DNA of 64,000 bases, taken from assembly GCF_028683135.1 (NCBI RefSeq), contig NZ_JAJUBB010000020.1, positions 36,253 through 100,252 of the forward strand. Reading direction: 5' to 3'. This document shows, piece by piece, positions 55,087-64,000 of this stretch. The stretch is from Enterovibrio qingdaonensis. GTDB lineage: Bacteria; Pseudomonadota; Gammaproteobacteria; Enterobacterales; Vibrionaceae. A program made the position numbers and the translations under genes. Every line of letters starts with the position of its first letter. Within the stretch, counting starts at the first letter, position 1. The notes under the pieces were generated by a model. It made no database searches. It saw nothing but the letters and a program-made list of their open reading frames with translations, and was not told the origin of the DNA.

Positions 55087-56502
55087 CTAGAACAGACGAT
55101 TCAAACCATTCAATGCCGCCACACGGTAGGCTTCGGCCATGGTTGGGTAGTTAAAGGTCGTGTTGATAAAGTAATCCAGTGTGTTCCCTTCACCCTTTTG
55201 CTCAAAAATGGCCTGACCGATGTGAATGATTTCCGCCGCGCGTTCGCCAAAACAGTGAATGCCCAAAATTTCTTTGGTTTCACGATGGAAAAGGATTTTC
55301 AAACTGCCGACGTCCATGCCCGCGATCTGTGCGCGCGCTAGGTGTTTAAACTGGGCGCGTCCCACTTCATAAGGCACTTTATCGGCGGTTAGCTCTTGCT
55401 CGGTTTTGCCGACAGAGCTGATCTCAGGAATGGTATAAATTCCCGTAGGGATATGGTCAATCAAGCGTCCATTGGCCTGACCTTCACAGATAGCCTGCGC
55501 CACAATACGTCCTTGGTCATAGGCTGCGCTGGCAAGACTTGGGTAACCGATAACATCGCCAACGGCGTAAATATGCTCGACCTCTGTCCCGTAGTTATCG
55601 TTCACTTTGAGCTGGCCACGAGAGTCAGCTTTGAGGCCGACAGCTTTGAGATTGAGTGAGTCCGTATTACCGGTTCGACCGTTGGCAAACAGCAGGCAGT
55701 CGGCTTTCATCTTTTTGCCTGACTGAAGGTGCAAGATAACACCGTCTTTTGTGCCTTCAATTTTCTCGTAAGTTTCATCGTTTCGAATGAGAACACCGCT
55801 GTTCCAGAAGTGGTAGGACAGGGAGTCGGACATTTCATTATCGAGGAAGGACAGAAGGCGGTCTCGGGTGTTGATGAGATCAACCTTGATTCCTAGCCCT
55901 TTAAAAATCGAAGCATATTCACTGCCGATAACGCCTGCTCCATAGATAATAACGTGGCGAGGATCGTGCTGCAGTGACAAAATTGAGTCGCTGTCATAAA
56001 CGCGTGGGTGACTAAAGTCCACATCTTTTGGACGATACGGGCGCGAGCCTGTTGCAATAACGAACTTGTCAGCCGTGTATCTATCGATGGTACCGTCTTC
56101 GACCTGGACTTCAATTTCATGTGAGCCGCTGAAGCGGGCACTGCCGTGCAAAATAGTGCAAAGGTTTCTGTCATAGAAACCTTGGCGCATGCGGGTTTGT
56201 TTGCCAATCACCGATTGTGCATGGCTGAGTATGGCCGAAAAAGTACTGTGAACCTGTCGGTTGTCACCGGTGTAGATAGGGCTTCGGTTAAATTCAATAA
56301 TACGGCTAACGGTATGGCGCAGTGCTTTTGAAGGAATGGTGCCCCAGTGAGTACACCCACCACCAACGGTACTTTCTTTTTCTATCACTGCGACCCGTAA
56401 TCCGGCCTTCGTGAGTCCCATGGCTGCACCTTCGCCACCTGGGCCGCTGCCAATCACTATTGCATCAAAATGGTTGGGGGAAGTAGGGGTCGCTTTGCTC
56501 AT
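55087..56502 (-). CDS. sthA: Soluble pyridine nucleotide transhydrogenase
   Basis: FAD enzyme moving hydride between NADPH and NAD+. An N-terminal FAD motif ([14 protein letters not shown]), an NAD motif ([15 protein letters not shown]) and a C-terminal dimerisation domain are present. The [13 protein letters not shown] segment lacks the second Cys of disulfide reductases, as expected for SthA. The ATG at 56502 gives 471 residues (E. coli 466); an upstream ATG at 56526 lacks a ribosome site. fabR is divergent, as in E. coli. Confidence 0.95.
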   Translation of the reverse strand: MSKATPTSPNHFDAIVIGSGPGGEGAAMGLTKAGLRVAVIEKESTVGGGCTHWGTIPSKALRHTVSRIIEFNRSPIYTGDNRQVHSTFSAILSHAQSVIGKQTRMRQGFYDRNLCTILHGSARFSGSHEIEVQVEDGTIDRYTADKFVIATGSRPYRPKDVDFSHPRVYDSDSILSLQHDPRHVIIYGAGVIGSEYASIFKGLGIKVDLINTRDRLLSFLDNEMSDSLSYHFWNSGVLIRNDETYEKIEGTKDGVILHLQSGKKMKADCLLFANGRTGNTDSLNLKAVGLKADSRGQLKVNDNYGTEVEHIYAVGDVIGYPSLASAAYDQGRIVAQAICEGQANGRLIDHIPTGIYTIPEISSVGKTEQELTADKVPYEVGRAQFKHLARAQIAGMDVGSLKILFHRETKEILGIHCFGERAAEIIHIGQAIFEQKGEGNTLDYFINTTFNYPTMAEAYRVAALNGLNRLF

Positions 56503-56763
56503 ATCCGTATGGCCTTTTGTTTTCATTATGTTAAGGGAGACGACATGATTGTAACGTTTTCACGTGCTCTCGAGAATCAATGCACTACTAATCAGCGTAG
56601 ATGATCACGTAACTTTGGTGAAAAAGCAGGCATTAGCACTATGATCATGGTGGGTTGCTAGTGATCTAACACAGGATTACGAAAACAGATCAGATCGAGA
56701 ACTGAACTCACTGAAAAAAGCGGGTATAGTTTGCTGTTAGATTTCATAAGGTAAACACTGGCG

Positions 56764-57408
56764 ATGGGAATAAGAGCTCAACAGAAAGAAAAAACCCGGC
56801 GAACACTAATTGATGCAGCTTTTAGTCAACTTAGTGCCGACCGAAGCTTTTCCAATCTCAGCTTGCGCGAAGTGGCGAGGGAGGCCGGTATCGCACCGAC
56901 ATCTTTTTACCGTCACTTTAAGGATATGGATGAACTTGGCCTGACTATGGTAGACGAAGGGGGGCTGTTGCTGCGTCAATTGATGCGCCAAGCTCGTCAA
57001 CGGATCGCCACAGAAGGCAGCGTTGTCAGAACGTCCGTGGAAACCTTTATGGAATTTATCGAGAGTAGCCCAAACGTACTGAGGCTACTTTTGCGAGAAC
57101 GTTCAGGTACATCGACCGCTTTTCGTGCAGCAGTCGCACGTGAAATACAACATTTTGTCGCTGAACTGACAGAATATTTCGAAGCGACAGCAGGCCTGAC
57201 TCGCGAGGAGGCCTATAATCAGGCAGAGGCATGTGTCACTTTGGTATTCAGTTCCGGTGCAGAAGCATTGGATTTGGATAAGTGTGCACGCGCTGAACTT
57301 GCAGAGCGTCTGGTGATTCAATTGCGCATGATTTCGAAAGGTGCATATTGGTACCGAAAAGAACGTGAACGTAATGCACTCAAGGATAAGTTGTCTTCAG
57401 GCAGGTAA
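56764..57408 (+). CDS. fabR: Fatty-acid biosynthesis repressor FabR
   Basis: TetR-family repressor of unsaturated fatty acid genes fabA/fabB. The helix-turn-helix is [20 protein letters not shown] (residues 32-51). Length is 214 (E. coli 215). It is followed after 5 bp by yijD, as in E. coli. Confidence 0.95.
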   Translation: MGIRAQQKEKTRRTLIDAAFSQLSADRSFSNLSLREVAREAGIAPTSFYRHFKDMDELGLTMVDEGGLLLRQLMRQARQRIATEGSVVRTSVETFMEFIESSPNVLRLLLRERSGTSTAFRAAVAREIQHFVAELTEYFEATAGLTREEAYNQAEACVTLVFSSGAEALDLDKCARAELAERLVIQLRMISKGAYWYRKERERNALKDKLSSGR

Positions 57409-57413
57409 TAAAC

Positions 57414-57791
57414 ATGGAACAAAATCTACAATCAGAACGTAAGTTTCTTCTTCTCGCTGTCATCGCGGGCTTGTGTGGCAGCGCAACATTGTCCACCTTG
57501 TTTGCTGAAAGCGTGGCATTCTCTATTTTCCCGATTATCGCGTTTGTGCTGGCGGTTTACTGCTTCTACCAACAACATGTGAATCAACCTCTGACGGAAG
57601 GTACGCCTATGATTGCGTTTGCTTGCTTCTTGGTGGGTGCATTTGGTTATTCAGCGTTTGTACGTATGCAACTGCCTGAATTGGGCGGAAACTTCTTTTC
57701 AATTCTCGTGACCATGGCTTTAGGCCTTTGGGTGTTGCATAAGATGGGTTGGTTGCACGTACCAAGCAAGAAAGAAGCGGTTGAAGAATAA
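57414..57791 (+). CDS. yijD: DUF1422 family membrane protein YijD
   Basis: A 125-residue protein with four hydrophobic helices. It matches YijD in length, in position after fabR and in its helix pattern. Function is unknown. Confidence 0.9.
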   Translation: MEQNLQSERKFLLLAVIAGLCGSATLSTLFAESVAFSIFPIIAFVLAVYCFYQQHVNQPLTEGTPMIAFACFLVGAFGYSAFVRMQLPELGGNFFSILVTMALGLWVLHKMGWLHVPSKKEAVEE

Positions 57792-57808
57792 TTCGATGCC
57801 AAGATTAT

Positions 57809-57837
57809 AAAAAAGGAGCCTGATGGCTCCTTTTTTT
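57809..57837. terminator. Bidirectional terminator between yijD and trmA
   Basis: AAAAGGAGCC-TGAT-GGCTCCTTTTTTT with an A-run on the left. Confidence 0.92.
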
Positions 57838-57841
57838 ATGC

Positions 57842-58948
57842 TTATTTGCGTTCCAGCAGAACGCCAGCTTCCATATGGTGGGTATAGGGGAACTGATCAA
57901 ACAATGCGAAACGCGAGATACGGTGCGTTTCAGACAGGATATCTAGGTTGTCTTTGAGCGTCTCTGGGTTACACGAAATGTATAGGATGCGATCGTACGC
58001 TTGCACCATGCGACACGTGCCTTCATCCATGCCTGAACGTGGTGGATCAACAAAGATGGTGTTGCAGTTATATCTCTTCAGATCCACCCCCGCTTGCTGC
58101 AGACGACGGAACTCGCGCTTACCTTCCATCGCTTCGGTGAACTCTTCCGCAGACATACGGATGATTTGGACGTTGTCGATCTTGTTGGCTGCAATGTTCC
58201 ACTGCGCAGAATCGACTGACGGCTTTGCCAGCTCAGTGGCCAGTACGCGCTCGAAGTTGTCGGAAAGTGCCAGTGAGAAGTTGCCGTTACCACAGTAAAG
58301 CTCCAGCAGATCGCCGGTACTGTCTTGAGTGCAGTCTACCGCCCACTCCAACATTTTCTCGGCCACTTTACCGTTAGGCTGGGTAAAGCTGTTCTCAACT
58401 TGTTGGTAGGTCAGGGTACGGTCGTTCACCGTCAATTTTTCAACCACGAAGTCACGGTCGATAATGATTTTTTGCTTACGTGCACGGCCAATCAGGTTCA
58501 GGTTGAAACCTTCGTCGTTCAGACGTTGTTTCAGTTGACGCGCGTTAGTTTCCCACTCTTCGTCCAGTTGGCGGTGGTAAAGCATCGATACCAGCACTTC
58601 ACCGCTCAGCGTAGATAGGAAGTCGACTTGGAACAGTTTGCGACGCAGGCTTTCAATCGGTTTGATGGCATCAACCAGCAGTGGCATCAGATCATTGATG
58701 ATGCGGCTCGCCTGTGGAAATTGGTCCACGCGATACTTCTGCTTGGTCTCCTGATTGAACATGATGTAATAGAGATCATCACCCTCATGCCAGACACGAA
58801 ACTCCGCACGCATGCGGTAGTGTTTGTCTGGGGATGGAAACACTTCCAACTCTGGCGCGTTGAACTCGGCGAACGCGGATTGCATGCGTGCAATTTTTTC
58901 GTCCAGTTGCGCCTGATATTGGGTGGTGTCAATCAGGGTATTGCTCAT
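57842..58948 (-). CDS. trmA: tRNA (uracil-54-C5)-methyltransferase
   Basis: Makes ribothymidine 54 in the T-loop of tRNA. SAM motif is [15 protein letters not shown], followed by [11 protein letters not shown]. The nucleophile Cys is in [11 protein letters not shown], and the general-base Glu lies in [11 protein letters not shown] at the C-terminus. Length is 368 (E. coli 366). Confidence 0.97.
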   Translation of the reverse strand: MSNTLIDTTQYQAQLDEKIARMQSAFAEFNAPELEVFPSPDKHYRMRAEFRVWHEGDDLYYIMFNQETKQKYRVDQFPQASRIINDLMPLLVDAIKPIESLRRKLFQVDFLSTLSGEVLVSMLYHRQLDEEWETNARQLKQRLNDEGFNLNLIGRARKQKIIIDRDFVVEKLTVNDRTLTYQQVENSFTQPNGKVAEKMLEWAVDCTQDSTGDLLELYCGNGNFSLALSDNFERVLATELAKPSVDSAQWNIAANKIDNVQIIRMSAEEFTEAMEGKREFRRLQQAGVDLKRYNCNTIFVDPPRSGMDEGTCRMVQAYDRILYISCNPETLKDNLDILSETHRISRFALFDQFPYTHHMEAGVLLERK

Positions 58949-59106
58949 ATTACCTAACCTGCATAACTAAAAATGAGCGCAAATTGTAAGTAGCCAAACC
59001 GTATTGTCCAGCCTTTTCGCTGACTTTTTCACCAGTCGTATGTTCTGGCGGCGGAAATGGAAGGCTTAGTATAAGATTGGCACAAATTGTTCTGGCAGGA
59101 TTTATC

Positions 59107-59634
59107 ATGAGCTTTCGAAAACCGAAAAACCGCAAGGAAATTTGTTACCCGTTTATCTATGAATCGGCACTGACGTGTGACTATGAAGTCCACACCGATG
59201 AACTATGTAGCCTTCTGGGTATGGTGTTGGCACAAATGCCAGAAGGGTTTGATGATGTAGTGGCTGATCTGGAAACGCTGCACCCGAAAATCTACCACTT
59301 AAATGGTTCGGTACGCGGCAAGAACGGCATTTTCGAGGAAGACTTGGAATGGCTGCATGAACGTTACGATCACTACAACAAATTGAGTGCGGGTCGCGTG
59401 ACACGTTTTGTATTACCGCGTGGCCCCGTTGCGGTCATGGCTCTGCACCAGTGTCGTACCGGTTCAAAGAAAACAGTGCGACTGCTTCACCGCTTGGATG
59501 AGTCCGGTGTGACGTTCGAAGAGACGTTGCCGCGTTTTGCCAATCTGCTAGCGAACTTCTTCTTCGTGCTCACTGTGTATATCAAAATGAAACTCGACGT
59601 AGAAGAAGTGGATTACATCAGCATTAATTACTGA
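59107..59634 (+). CDS. PduO-like cobalamin adenosyltransferase family protein, divergent
   Basis: A 175-residue all-helical protein. TDELCSLLGMVLAQMP and RFVLPRGPVAVMALHQCRTG resemble the VDELNS and F-LPGG-ALH-ART motifs of PduO-type ATP:cob(I)alamin adenosyltransferases. The N-terminal ATP loop (TKTGDKG type) is missing. The usual ARTxxRRAER becomes CRTGSKKTVRLL, so catalysis is doubtful. The ATG at 59107 has CAGGA seven bases upstream. The cobalamin riboswitch and btuB follow. I infer a cobalamin-linked role, enzymatic or binding. Confidence 0.65.
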   Translation: MSFRKPKNRKEICYPFIYESALTCDYEVHTDELCSLLGMVLAQMPEGFDDVVADLETLHPKIYHLNGSVRGKNGIFEEDLEWLHERYDHYNKLSAGRVTRFVLPRGPVAVMALHQCRTGSKKTVRLLHRLDESGVTFEETLPRFANLLANFFFVLTVYIKMKLDVEEVDYISINY

Positions 59635-59703
59635 CGTAATTTCTTTCATTACATTGGATTACCTGAGTAATTAGATCTGGTTCTCATTATCAAAGTATCA
59701 ATG

Positions 59704-59737
59704 GCGCGCTGACTTCTCTATAATCAGCGCGCTTTTT
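59704..59737 (+). terminator. Terminator after the PduO-like gene with embedded -10 box
   Basis: GCGCGCTGA (59704-59712) pairs with TCAGCGCGC (59724-59732), followed by five T. The loop contains TATAAT (59719-59724), which is probably the -10 box for the btuB leader. Confidence 0.75.
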
Positions 59738-59741
59738 ACTT

Positions 59742-59888
59742 CCAGCTGGGAATCCGGTGTAAATCCGGAACTGGCGCGCAGCGGTAATGAGAAACGAAGG
59801 TGGCTGGGCGAAAAGCCAGACACTGTGCCTAGGAATGGGTATGGGAAGTCGTCACCGTAGGGGGTCTCTAAGTCCGAATATCAGCTGG
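59742..59888 (+). ncRNA. Cobalamin riboswitch upstream of btuB
   Basis: P1 can form between CCAGCTG (59742-59748) and CAGCTGG (59882-59888). The core has GGGAATCCGGTG, AATCCGGAACTG, GCAGCGGTAATGAG and a B12-box-like AGCCAGACACTGTGCC (59814-59829), then GGGAAGTCG and AAGTCCGAAT. All are standard elements of class-I cobalamin aptamers. A hairpin TCAGGA-TC-TCCTGA shortly after (59904-59917) may be part of the expression platform. Confidence 0.92.
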
Positions 59889-59949
59889 ACAACAATGTGG
59901 TATCAGGATCTCCTGACATCATTAGATACACGCGAATTTTGGATCTGAT

Positions 59950-61770
59950 ATGTCTAATAAACTTCTGGCAGCAGGAATGTTGCCGTTGGCTGCGTTTGCG
60001 CACGCCGAAACATCTTCTTCTGTTGACGACACCATGGTTGTCACCGCCTCTCGATTTGAACAGCCCGTTTCTACTGTACTCGCACCTGTTTCTGTTCTTA
60101 CTCGCACTGACCTTGAGGAACTTCAAGCAAACAGCTTAGTTGATGCGCTGAAAACCCTGCCGGGTATCGAGATTGGTCAAAACGGTGGTCGCGGGCAATT
60201 GGCTTCTATTTTCCTTAGAGGAACCAATTCGACCCATGTATTGGTGCTGGTAGACGGTGTTCGCCTCCCTCGTACCATGCTGGGCACGATTGACTTCAAT
60301 ATGTTGCCGCTTAATACCGTTGAGCGTATTGAAGTGATCCGTGGCTCTGGTGCAACCGTGTACGGTTCTGACGCTATTGGTGGTGTGATTAACATTATTA
60401 CTCGTAACAATGCAGAAGCTACGCGATTTAGCATGGGCGGAGGCAGCTTTGGGACTGCATCTGCAGACTTGGGAATTACGCGTAAATTGACCGATAGCTT
60501 GTCGATGCAATTGATGGGCGGAATGGAATCAGTCGATGGTTACAATGTTCGCCCGAGTGATGAAAATGTTGGTGACAAACATGGTTTTGGAAGCAAAAAC
60601 GTTTCTTTGCGTTTGAGCTATACACCGAGCGAAAATTGGAATTCAAACGTTATTGGTCGCTGGTATCAAAACGAAGTCGAGTATGACAGCAACGGCAGCA
60701 AACAGAAGCTTTGGGTTGAAAGTAGCACAATAAGTGCAGACTCAGGCTACACATTTGGCAAGTGGAATACGTTGGCTCGCTTAGAAGTGGGTCAGCAAAA
60801 AAATTATGATTATGCAGATGGACTGACGCCTTCAGCAGACAACCTGAACAGTGAAATCCGCCAAATATACTCAAGCTTGACATCTCGCTACCAAGCGAGA
60901 GAAAACTTGGCTCTGACCGCTGGTGTTGATTTGACGTTGGAGAAAATCCTCGACGGTAGCTTTATCTCAATTGATTCGATGGAAGATAACCCTCGTCAAA
61001 ACATTGGTGTGTTCGGTTTGGCTAACTGGAATGTTACTGACAGCATTTTGCTGGAAGGTAGCGTGCGCCATGACGACAATGACCAGTTTGGTGGCAACAC
61101 CACCAGTTTGATCTCAGCCGGGTGGACGATAAACGAAGACTACCGTTTATTTGCAAGCTACGGTACGGCGTTTAAAGCCCCAACATTCGACAAACTTTAT
61201 GGCTCGAGCGGTAATGTTAACTTGAAACCTGAAGAGTCAGAGAATGTAGAGGTTGGCTTTGAGGGAACGACGTACGATGTAAGCTGGAGCCTGAATGGTT
61301 ACATCAATACCATCGACAACTTGATCGTTTACTCGGGTAGCTGGCCAAATGGTAAAAACGAAAACGTTGAAGAAGCGCGTATCAAAGGTATTGAGCTGAT
61401 TGCAGATTTCGACCTAGGCCCAGTGTATAACCAAGTGTCACTTGAACTTCGCGATCCAAAAGACTTGTCTAAGAATGAGCAGCTTGCTCGCCGTGCAAAG
61501 CAGGTAGCGAAGTGGCGCTCTTCGGTGTGGGTCGGTGACGTACTTCTTGGTGCGAACATGATGTATCAAGGCGGCAGACCTGATTCAAACTACACTTCGA
61601 ACTGGCTAAGCAGTTATACAGTATGGGACTTGACGGCACAGTACGACATTTCAGAAAACGTTACGCTGGGTGGCAAAGTCGCTAACCTTTTCGATAAAGA
61701 ATATGAAACGGCATATAAATATCCCGCCGCAGAACGTTCTTTCTATATTGATTTGAACTTCGCATATTAA
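59950..61770 (+). CDS. btuB: TonB-dependent vitamin B12 receptor BtuB
   Basis: Outer-membrane transporter for cobalamin. It has a signal peptide (about residues 1-19), a TonB box in DDTMVVTASRF, a plug domain (LEELQANSLVDALKTLPGIE, VERIEVIRGSGATVYGSDAI) and a 22-strand barrel that ends in aromatic FYIDLNFAY. Length is 606 (E. coli 614). The cobalamin riboswitch controls it. A terminator follows. Confidence 0.95.
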   Translation: MSNKLLAAGMLPLAAFAHAETSSSVDDTMVVTASRFEQPVSTVLAPVSVLTRTDLEELQANSLVDALKTLPGIEIGQNGGRGQLASIFLRGTNSTHVLVLVDGVRLPRTMLGTIDFNMLPLNTVERIEVIRGSGATVYGSDAIGGVINIITRNNAEATRFSMGGGSFGTASADLGITRKLTDSLSMQLMGGMESVDGYNVRPSDENVGDKHGFGSKNVSLRLSYTPSENWNSNVIGRWYQNEVEYDSNGSKQKLWVESSTISADSGYTFGKWNTLARLEVGQQKNYDYADGLTPSADNLNSEIRQIYSSLTSRYQARENLALTAGVDLTLEKILDGSFISIDSMEDNPRQNIGVFGLANWNVTDSILLEGSVRHDDNDQFGGNTTSLISAGWTINEDYRLFASYGTAFKAPTFDKLYGSSGNVNLKPEESENVEVGFEGTTYDVSWSLNGYINTIDNLIVYSGSWPNGKNENVEEARIKGIELIADFDLGPVYNQVSLELRDPKDLSKNEQLARRAKQVAKWRSSVWVGDVLLGANMMYQGGRPDSNYTSNWLSSYTVWDLTAQYDISENVTLGGKVANLFDKEYETAYKYPAAERSFYIDLNFAY

Positions 61771-61782
61771 GCAGTAGTTTTC

Positions 61783-61806
61783 AAAGCCGCCATTAGGCGG
61801 CTTTTT
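61783..61806 (+). terminator. Terminator of btuB
   Basis: AAAGCCGCC-ATTA-GGCGGCTTT with five T. Confidence 0.9.
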
Positions 61807-61821
61807 CTTTTGGATGTAAAA

Positions 61822-62484
61822 ATGAAAAAACGCGTTATTGTCAGCTGGTCTTCGGGCAAGGATTCCACATTGACCCTTTGTCGGCTACTTAAAGACAGTC
61901 GCTACGAGGTGGTGGGACTGTATACCACGTATGTGGAAGACGCCGTGCCGTTTCAAGCAACACCCATCTCTATCGTGCAGGCGCAGGCTGACGCTATCGG
62001 TTTGCCGCTGGTGCTGATTGAATTGAATGAAGTCTTTCCGCCAAACGAGGTTTATCAGCTATCTATCGTTGAAGGGATCAAAACGAGCGGGCTAGATGTT
62101 GATGCCGTGGCGTTTGGAGACATGTTCTGTAATGGTATTGAAGCATATCGCCGAAGCTACATTGAGCCTCAAGGGTGGGAGTGCGTTTTCCCGCTAATTG
62201 GTGAAAGCAGCAAAGCACTTGCGAAAGAGATTATCGACATAGGTATTCAAACCACACTCAGTACGATTGATACCTCCCAATTGTCATCCGATTTTTTAGG
62301 ACGACACTATGACTTGGCTCTCCTTAAAGACTTACCCGAGAGTTGCGACCCATGTGGAGAGGATGGTGAGTTTCACACTATGGTGACCAACGCACCATGT
62401 TTTCAGTACCCGCTGGAATTAATAGTTAACAATGTAGAAAGAGAGGGAAGGTTTCATCATCAGATTTACCGTCTTAAGGCGTGA
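61822..62484 (+). CDS. PP-loop ATPase, Dph6/COG2102-like
   Basis: A 220-residue adenine-nucleotide alpha-hydrolase-fold protein with the PP-loop SWSSGKDST at the N-terminus and FGDMFCNG and GEDGEFHTMV further on. These resemble diphthine-ammonia ligases of eukaryotes and archaea, but bacteria lack diphthamide, so the substrate must differ. It follows btuB, so a cobalamin-linked role is possible. The ATG at 61822 is preferred to a TTG four codons earlier. Confidence 0.8.
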   Translation: MKKRVIVSWSSGKDSTLTLCRLLKDSRYEVVGLYTTYVEDAVPFQATPISIVQAQADAIGLPLVLIELNEVFPPNEVYQLSIVEGIKTSGLDVDAVAFGDMFCNGIEAYRRSYIEPQGWECVFPLIGESSKALAKEIIDIGIQTTLSTIDTSQLSSDFLGRHYDLALLKDLPESCDPCGEDGEFHTMVTNAPCFQYPLELIVNNVEREGRFHHQIYRLKA

Positions 62485-62548
62485 GTGATTTTCAACACGC
62501 TTCTTGCGAAGTATCATGGCGACGCAAATAAACGAAAAGGTAATGATT

Positions 62549-63340
62549 GTGAAAAGTGTGCTGATTTTTGATTCAGGTGTAGGTGGTCTTTCTGTCTTTC
62601 AGGAAATTTCCGCATTGATGCCCTATCAGCACGTGATCTATGCCTTCGACAATGCCGCGTTTCCTTATGGCGAATTGGATGACGATGTTTTGGTAAGCCG
62701 CGTATGCGGAATGGTGTCTGCACTTTGTAAAGAGCATGATATCTCGCTGGTGGTGATTGCCTGTAATACAGCAAGTACAATTGTCCTGCCACATCTTCGC
62801 AGCCAATTAGATATTCCCGTTGTCGGGGTCGTGCCAGCCATTAAACCTGCGGCGGAATTAAGCCAGACTAAACACATCGCACTACTTGCAACACCGGCAA
62901 CGGTGAAACGCCCCTATACACAAGACTTAGTTAATGAGTTTGCTCCGGACTGTAAGGTCGACATGGTAGGTTCGACGGCACTTGTACTGATGGGGGAAGA
63001 TAAGCTTCGCGGTCAGCCGACAGACATGGCAAAACTGGAGGCGATCCTAGCACCATTTTATGGTGACATTGATTGCGTCGTCTTAGGGTGCACGCACTTC
63101 CCGTTATTAAAAGAAGAGATTCAGCAGTTGCTGGGTCATAAGTGCCGTGTCATTGATTCAGGTTTGGCGATCGCAAAGCGGGTAGGCATGCTGCTTCGCC
63201 AAGAGGAGGCTGACCCCTTCTTGGCGTTGAGCAGAAAACACGATGTATTTAGTAGTGCAGAAGTAAAAGAAGAAGCAGCACTAAATAAAGAAATGTCCCA
63301 AATGGGTTTTTCTATTATTAAACGCGCTCCGACTTTCTAG
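62549..63340 (+). CDS. murI: Glutamate racemase
   Basis: Supplies D-glutamate for peptidoglycan. Catalytic elements are FDSGVGGLSV, the first Cys in ACNTAS and the second Cys in GCTHFP. The GTG at 62549 has AAAAGG eight bases upstream (263 residues). An ATG at 62543 lies only two bases from it, and an ATG at 62516 has no ribosome site. It lies 64 bp after the PP-loop gene. btuB-murI is also the E. coli order. Confidence 0.94.
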   Translation: MKSVLIFDSGVGGLSVFQEISALMPYQHVIYAFDNAAFPYGELDDDVLVSRVCGMVSALCKEHDISLVVIACNTASTIVLPHLRSQLDIPVVGVVPAIKPAAELSQTKHIALLATPATVKRPYTQDLVNEFAPDCKVDMVGSTALVLMGEDKLRGQPTDMAKLEAILAPFYGDIDCVVLGCTHFPLLKEEIQQLLGHKCRVIDSGLAIAKRVGMLLRQEEADPFLALSRKHDVFSSAEVKEEAALNKEMSQMGFSIIKRAPTF

Positions 63341-63767
63341 GGTCGTTAGCTTCTCTTACTTTTAAGGTTCGCTCCCCATATTCGCTGTTGTTTAATTTAT
63401 CGATGGCTTCTGGCGTGTCCGCGGCAGCCATCACAACAAATCCAAAGCCTCGACGTTTACCTGTCCTTTTGTCTTTCATAAGGCGAACGGCAAATACCTC
63501 GCCATATTCGGCAAAAAGATCCTTTACGTCATTTTCGTTTGCACGATAAGGCAAGTTTCCTACATATATAGTCTTGCTATTCGTAGCGGCAGATTCAGAT
63601 ATATCGCTTGAAGATTTTGTAGAAAGAAGAGATAGCGCGATACCCACAGTAACGGCACCCAATGCAAATGCGTAGCCGGTGCTCGAAATCAACTGCGAGC
63701 TGTTAAAGAGTATTGCGCCAACAAAAGCGATGGCAGCGGTAATAAGCAAGCTGATAGATATTCTCAT
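63318..63767 (-). CDS. Membrane-anchored RRM RNA-binding protein
   Basis: A 149-residue protein. Two hydrophobic segments (about residues 4-21 and 29-48) are followed by a Ser-rich linker and a single RRM (about 65-145) with RNP2 IYVGNLPY and RNP1 KRRGFGFVVM. The aromatic residues for RNA stacking are kept. The ATG at 63767 is preferred to a TTG three codons earlier; both have weak ribosome sites. It overlaps the murI 3' end by 23 bp. Target RNA is unknown. Confidence 0.85.
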   Translation of the reverse strand: MRISISLLITAAIAFVGAILFNSSQLISSTGYAFALGAVTVGIALSLLSTKSSSDISESAATNSKTIYVGNLPYRANENDVKDLFAEYGEVFAVRLMKDKRTGKRRGFGFVVMAAADTPEAIDKLNNSEYGERTLKVREANDPRKSERV

Positions 63768-64000
63768 AATCGTCAAATTAAAAGTCAGTTAGAAGAAGTA
63801 GCATGGAGGTCTGAGATCAATGCTGATTAAAATAAATACAATTATCGGGTTGATATTACGGTTATTGAGAAGTTATTGCTAGTAAGTGAATGTGACAATC
63901 ATCTAATGTTGCAATATGTCATGTTTCTCAGAGTTTAGGTTGATTTGTATTCGGTTGAGCGGAATTTCACAAAAAAGCCTTGCCAATGTGATCCTAGTCT
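63768..64000. other. Right-edge intergenic region
   Basis: AT-rich with no gene visible. A TTGCCA at 63981-63986 could be a -35 box for a plus-strand unit beyond the edge. In E. coli an rRNA operon follows murI. Confidence 0.35.

Overview
The window reads as a single stretch of gammaproteobacterial chromosome, most likely from the Vibrionaceae. The gene neighbourhoods (yigB/uvrD, polA-spf-engB, glnA-glnL-glnG beside typA, yihY-dtd-yiiD, pckA-hslO-hslR-gspC..N, nudE-cysQ, sthA-fabR-yijD-trmA, btuB-murI) are those expected near the replication origin of chromosome 1 in Vibrio relatives and around 84-90 min in Escherichia coli. Base composition is close to half GC. The combination suggests Vibrio, Photobacterium, Enterovibrio or Grimontia, and I cannot resolve the genus. 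No insertion sequence, prophage, CRISPR array, tRNA or rRNA is visible.

1-15.3 kb: the end of a DUF484 gene, then xerC and yigB. A minus-strand four-gene operon follows: a DUF2282 precursor peptide, a DUF692/MNIO enzyme, its DUF2063 partner and a DoxX membrane protein. It is a bufferin-type copper-binding RiPP locus placed between yigB and uvrD, and it is the most distinctive accessory system here. Next come uvrD with a LexA-like operator, a DUF2780 protein, ggt, rarD, recQ, DUF3630, the queuosine-precursor transporter yhhQ behind a compact preQ1-I riboswitch, a GNAT protein, the Fur-controlled sRNA ryhB, and elbB.

15.3-25 kb: a polA upstream region rich in GATC and DnaA-box-like sites, polA, Spot 42 RNA, two further sRNA candidates, engB, cytochrome c4, a CsrB-type RNA with about twenty GGA motifs, a methyltransferase, yihI, DUF2489, hemN and a 37-residue possible membrane microprotein.

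25-42 kb: add, the nitrogen-control genes glnG and glnL, a DUF4124 gene and glnA (with sigma-54 promoter and NtrC sites), then typA, a GlsB-type protein, a DUF2959 lipoprotein, yihY, dtd, yiiD, an AsmA-family protein, pckA, hslO and hslR.

42-54 kb: a complete type II secretion operon gspC-gspN (eps type) in one direction with short overlaps.

54-64 kb: nudE, cysQ, sthA, fabR, yijD, trmA, then a cobalamin cluster (PduO-like protein, cobalamin riboswitch, btuB, a PP-loop ATPase), murI, and a membrane-anchored RRM protein. By E. coli synteny an rRNA operon could begin just past the right edge.

Taken together, the window is mainly core metabolism with an unusually dense set of regulatory RNAs: RyhB (iron), Spot 42 (carbon), CsrB (Csr/GacA output), two riboswitches (preQ1, cobalamin) and at least two unassigned sRNA candidates. 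All family assignments come from reading the sequence and remembered family features; no database search was run.
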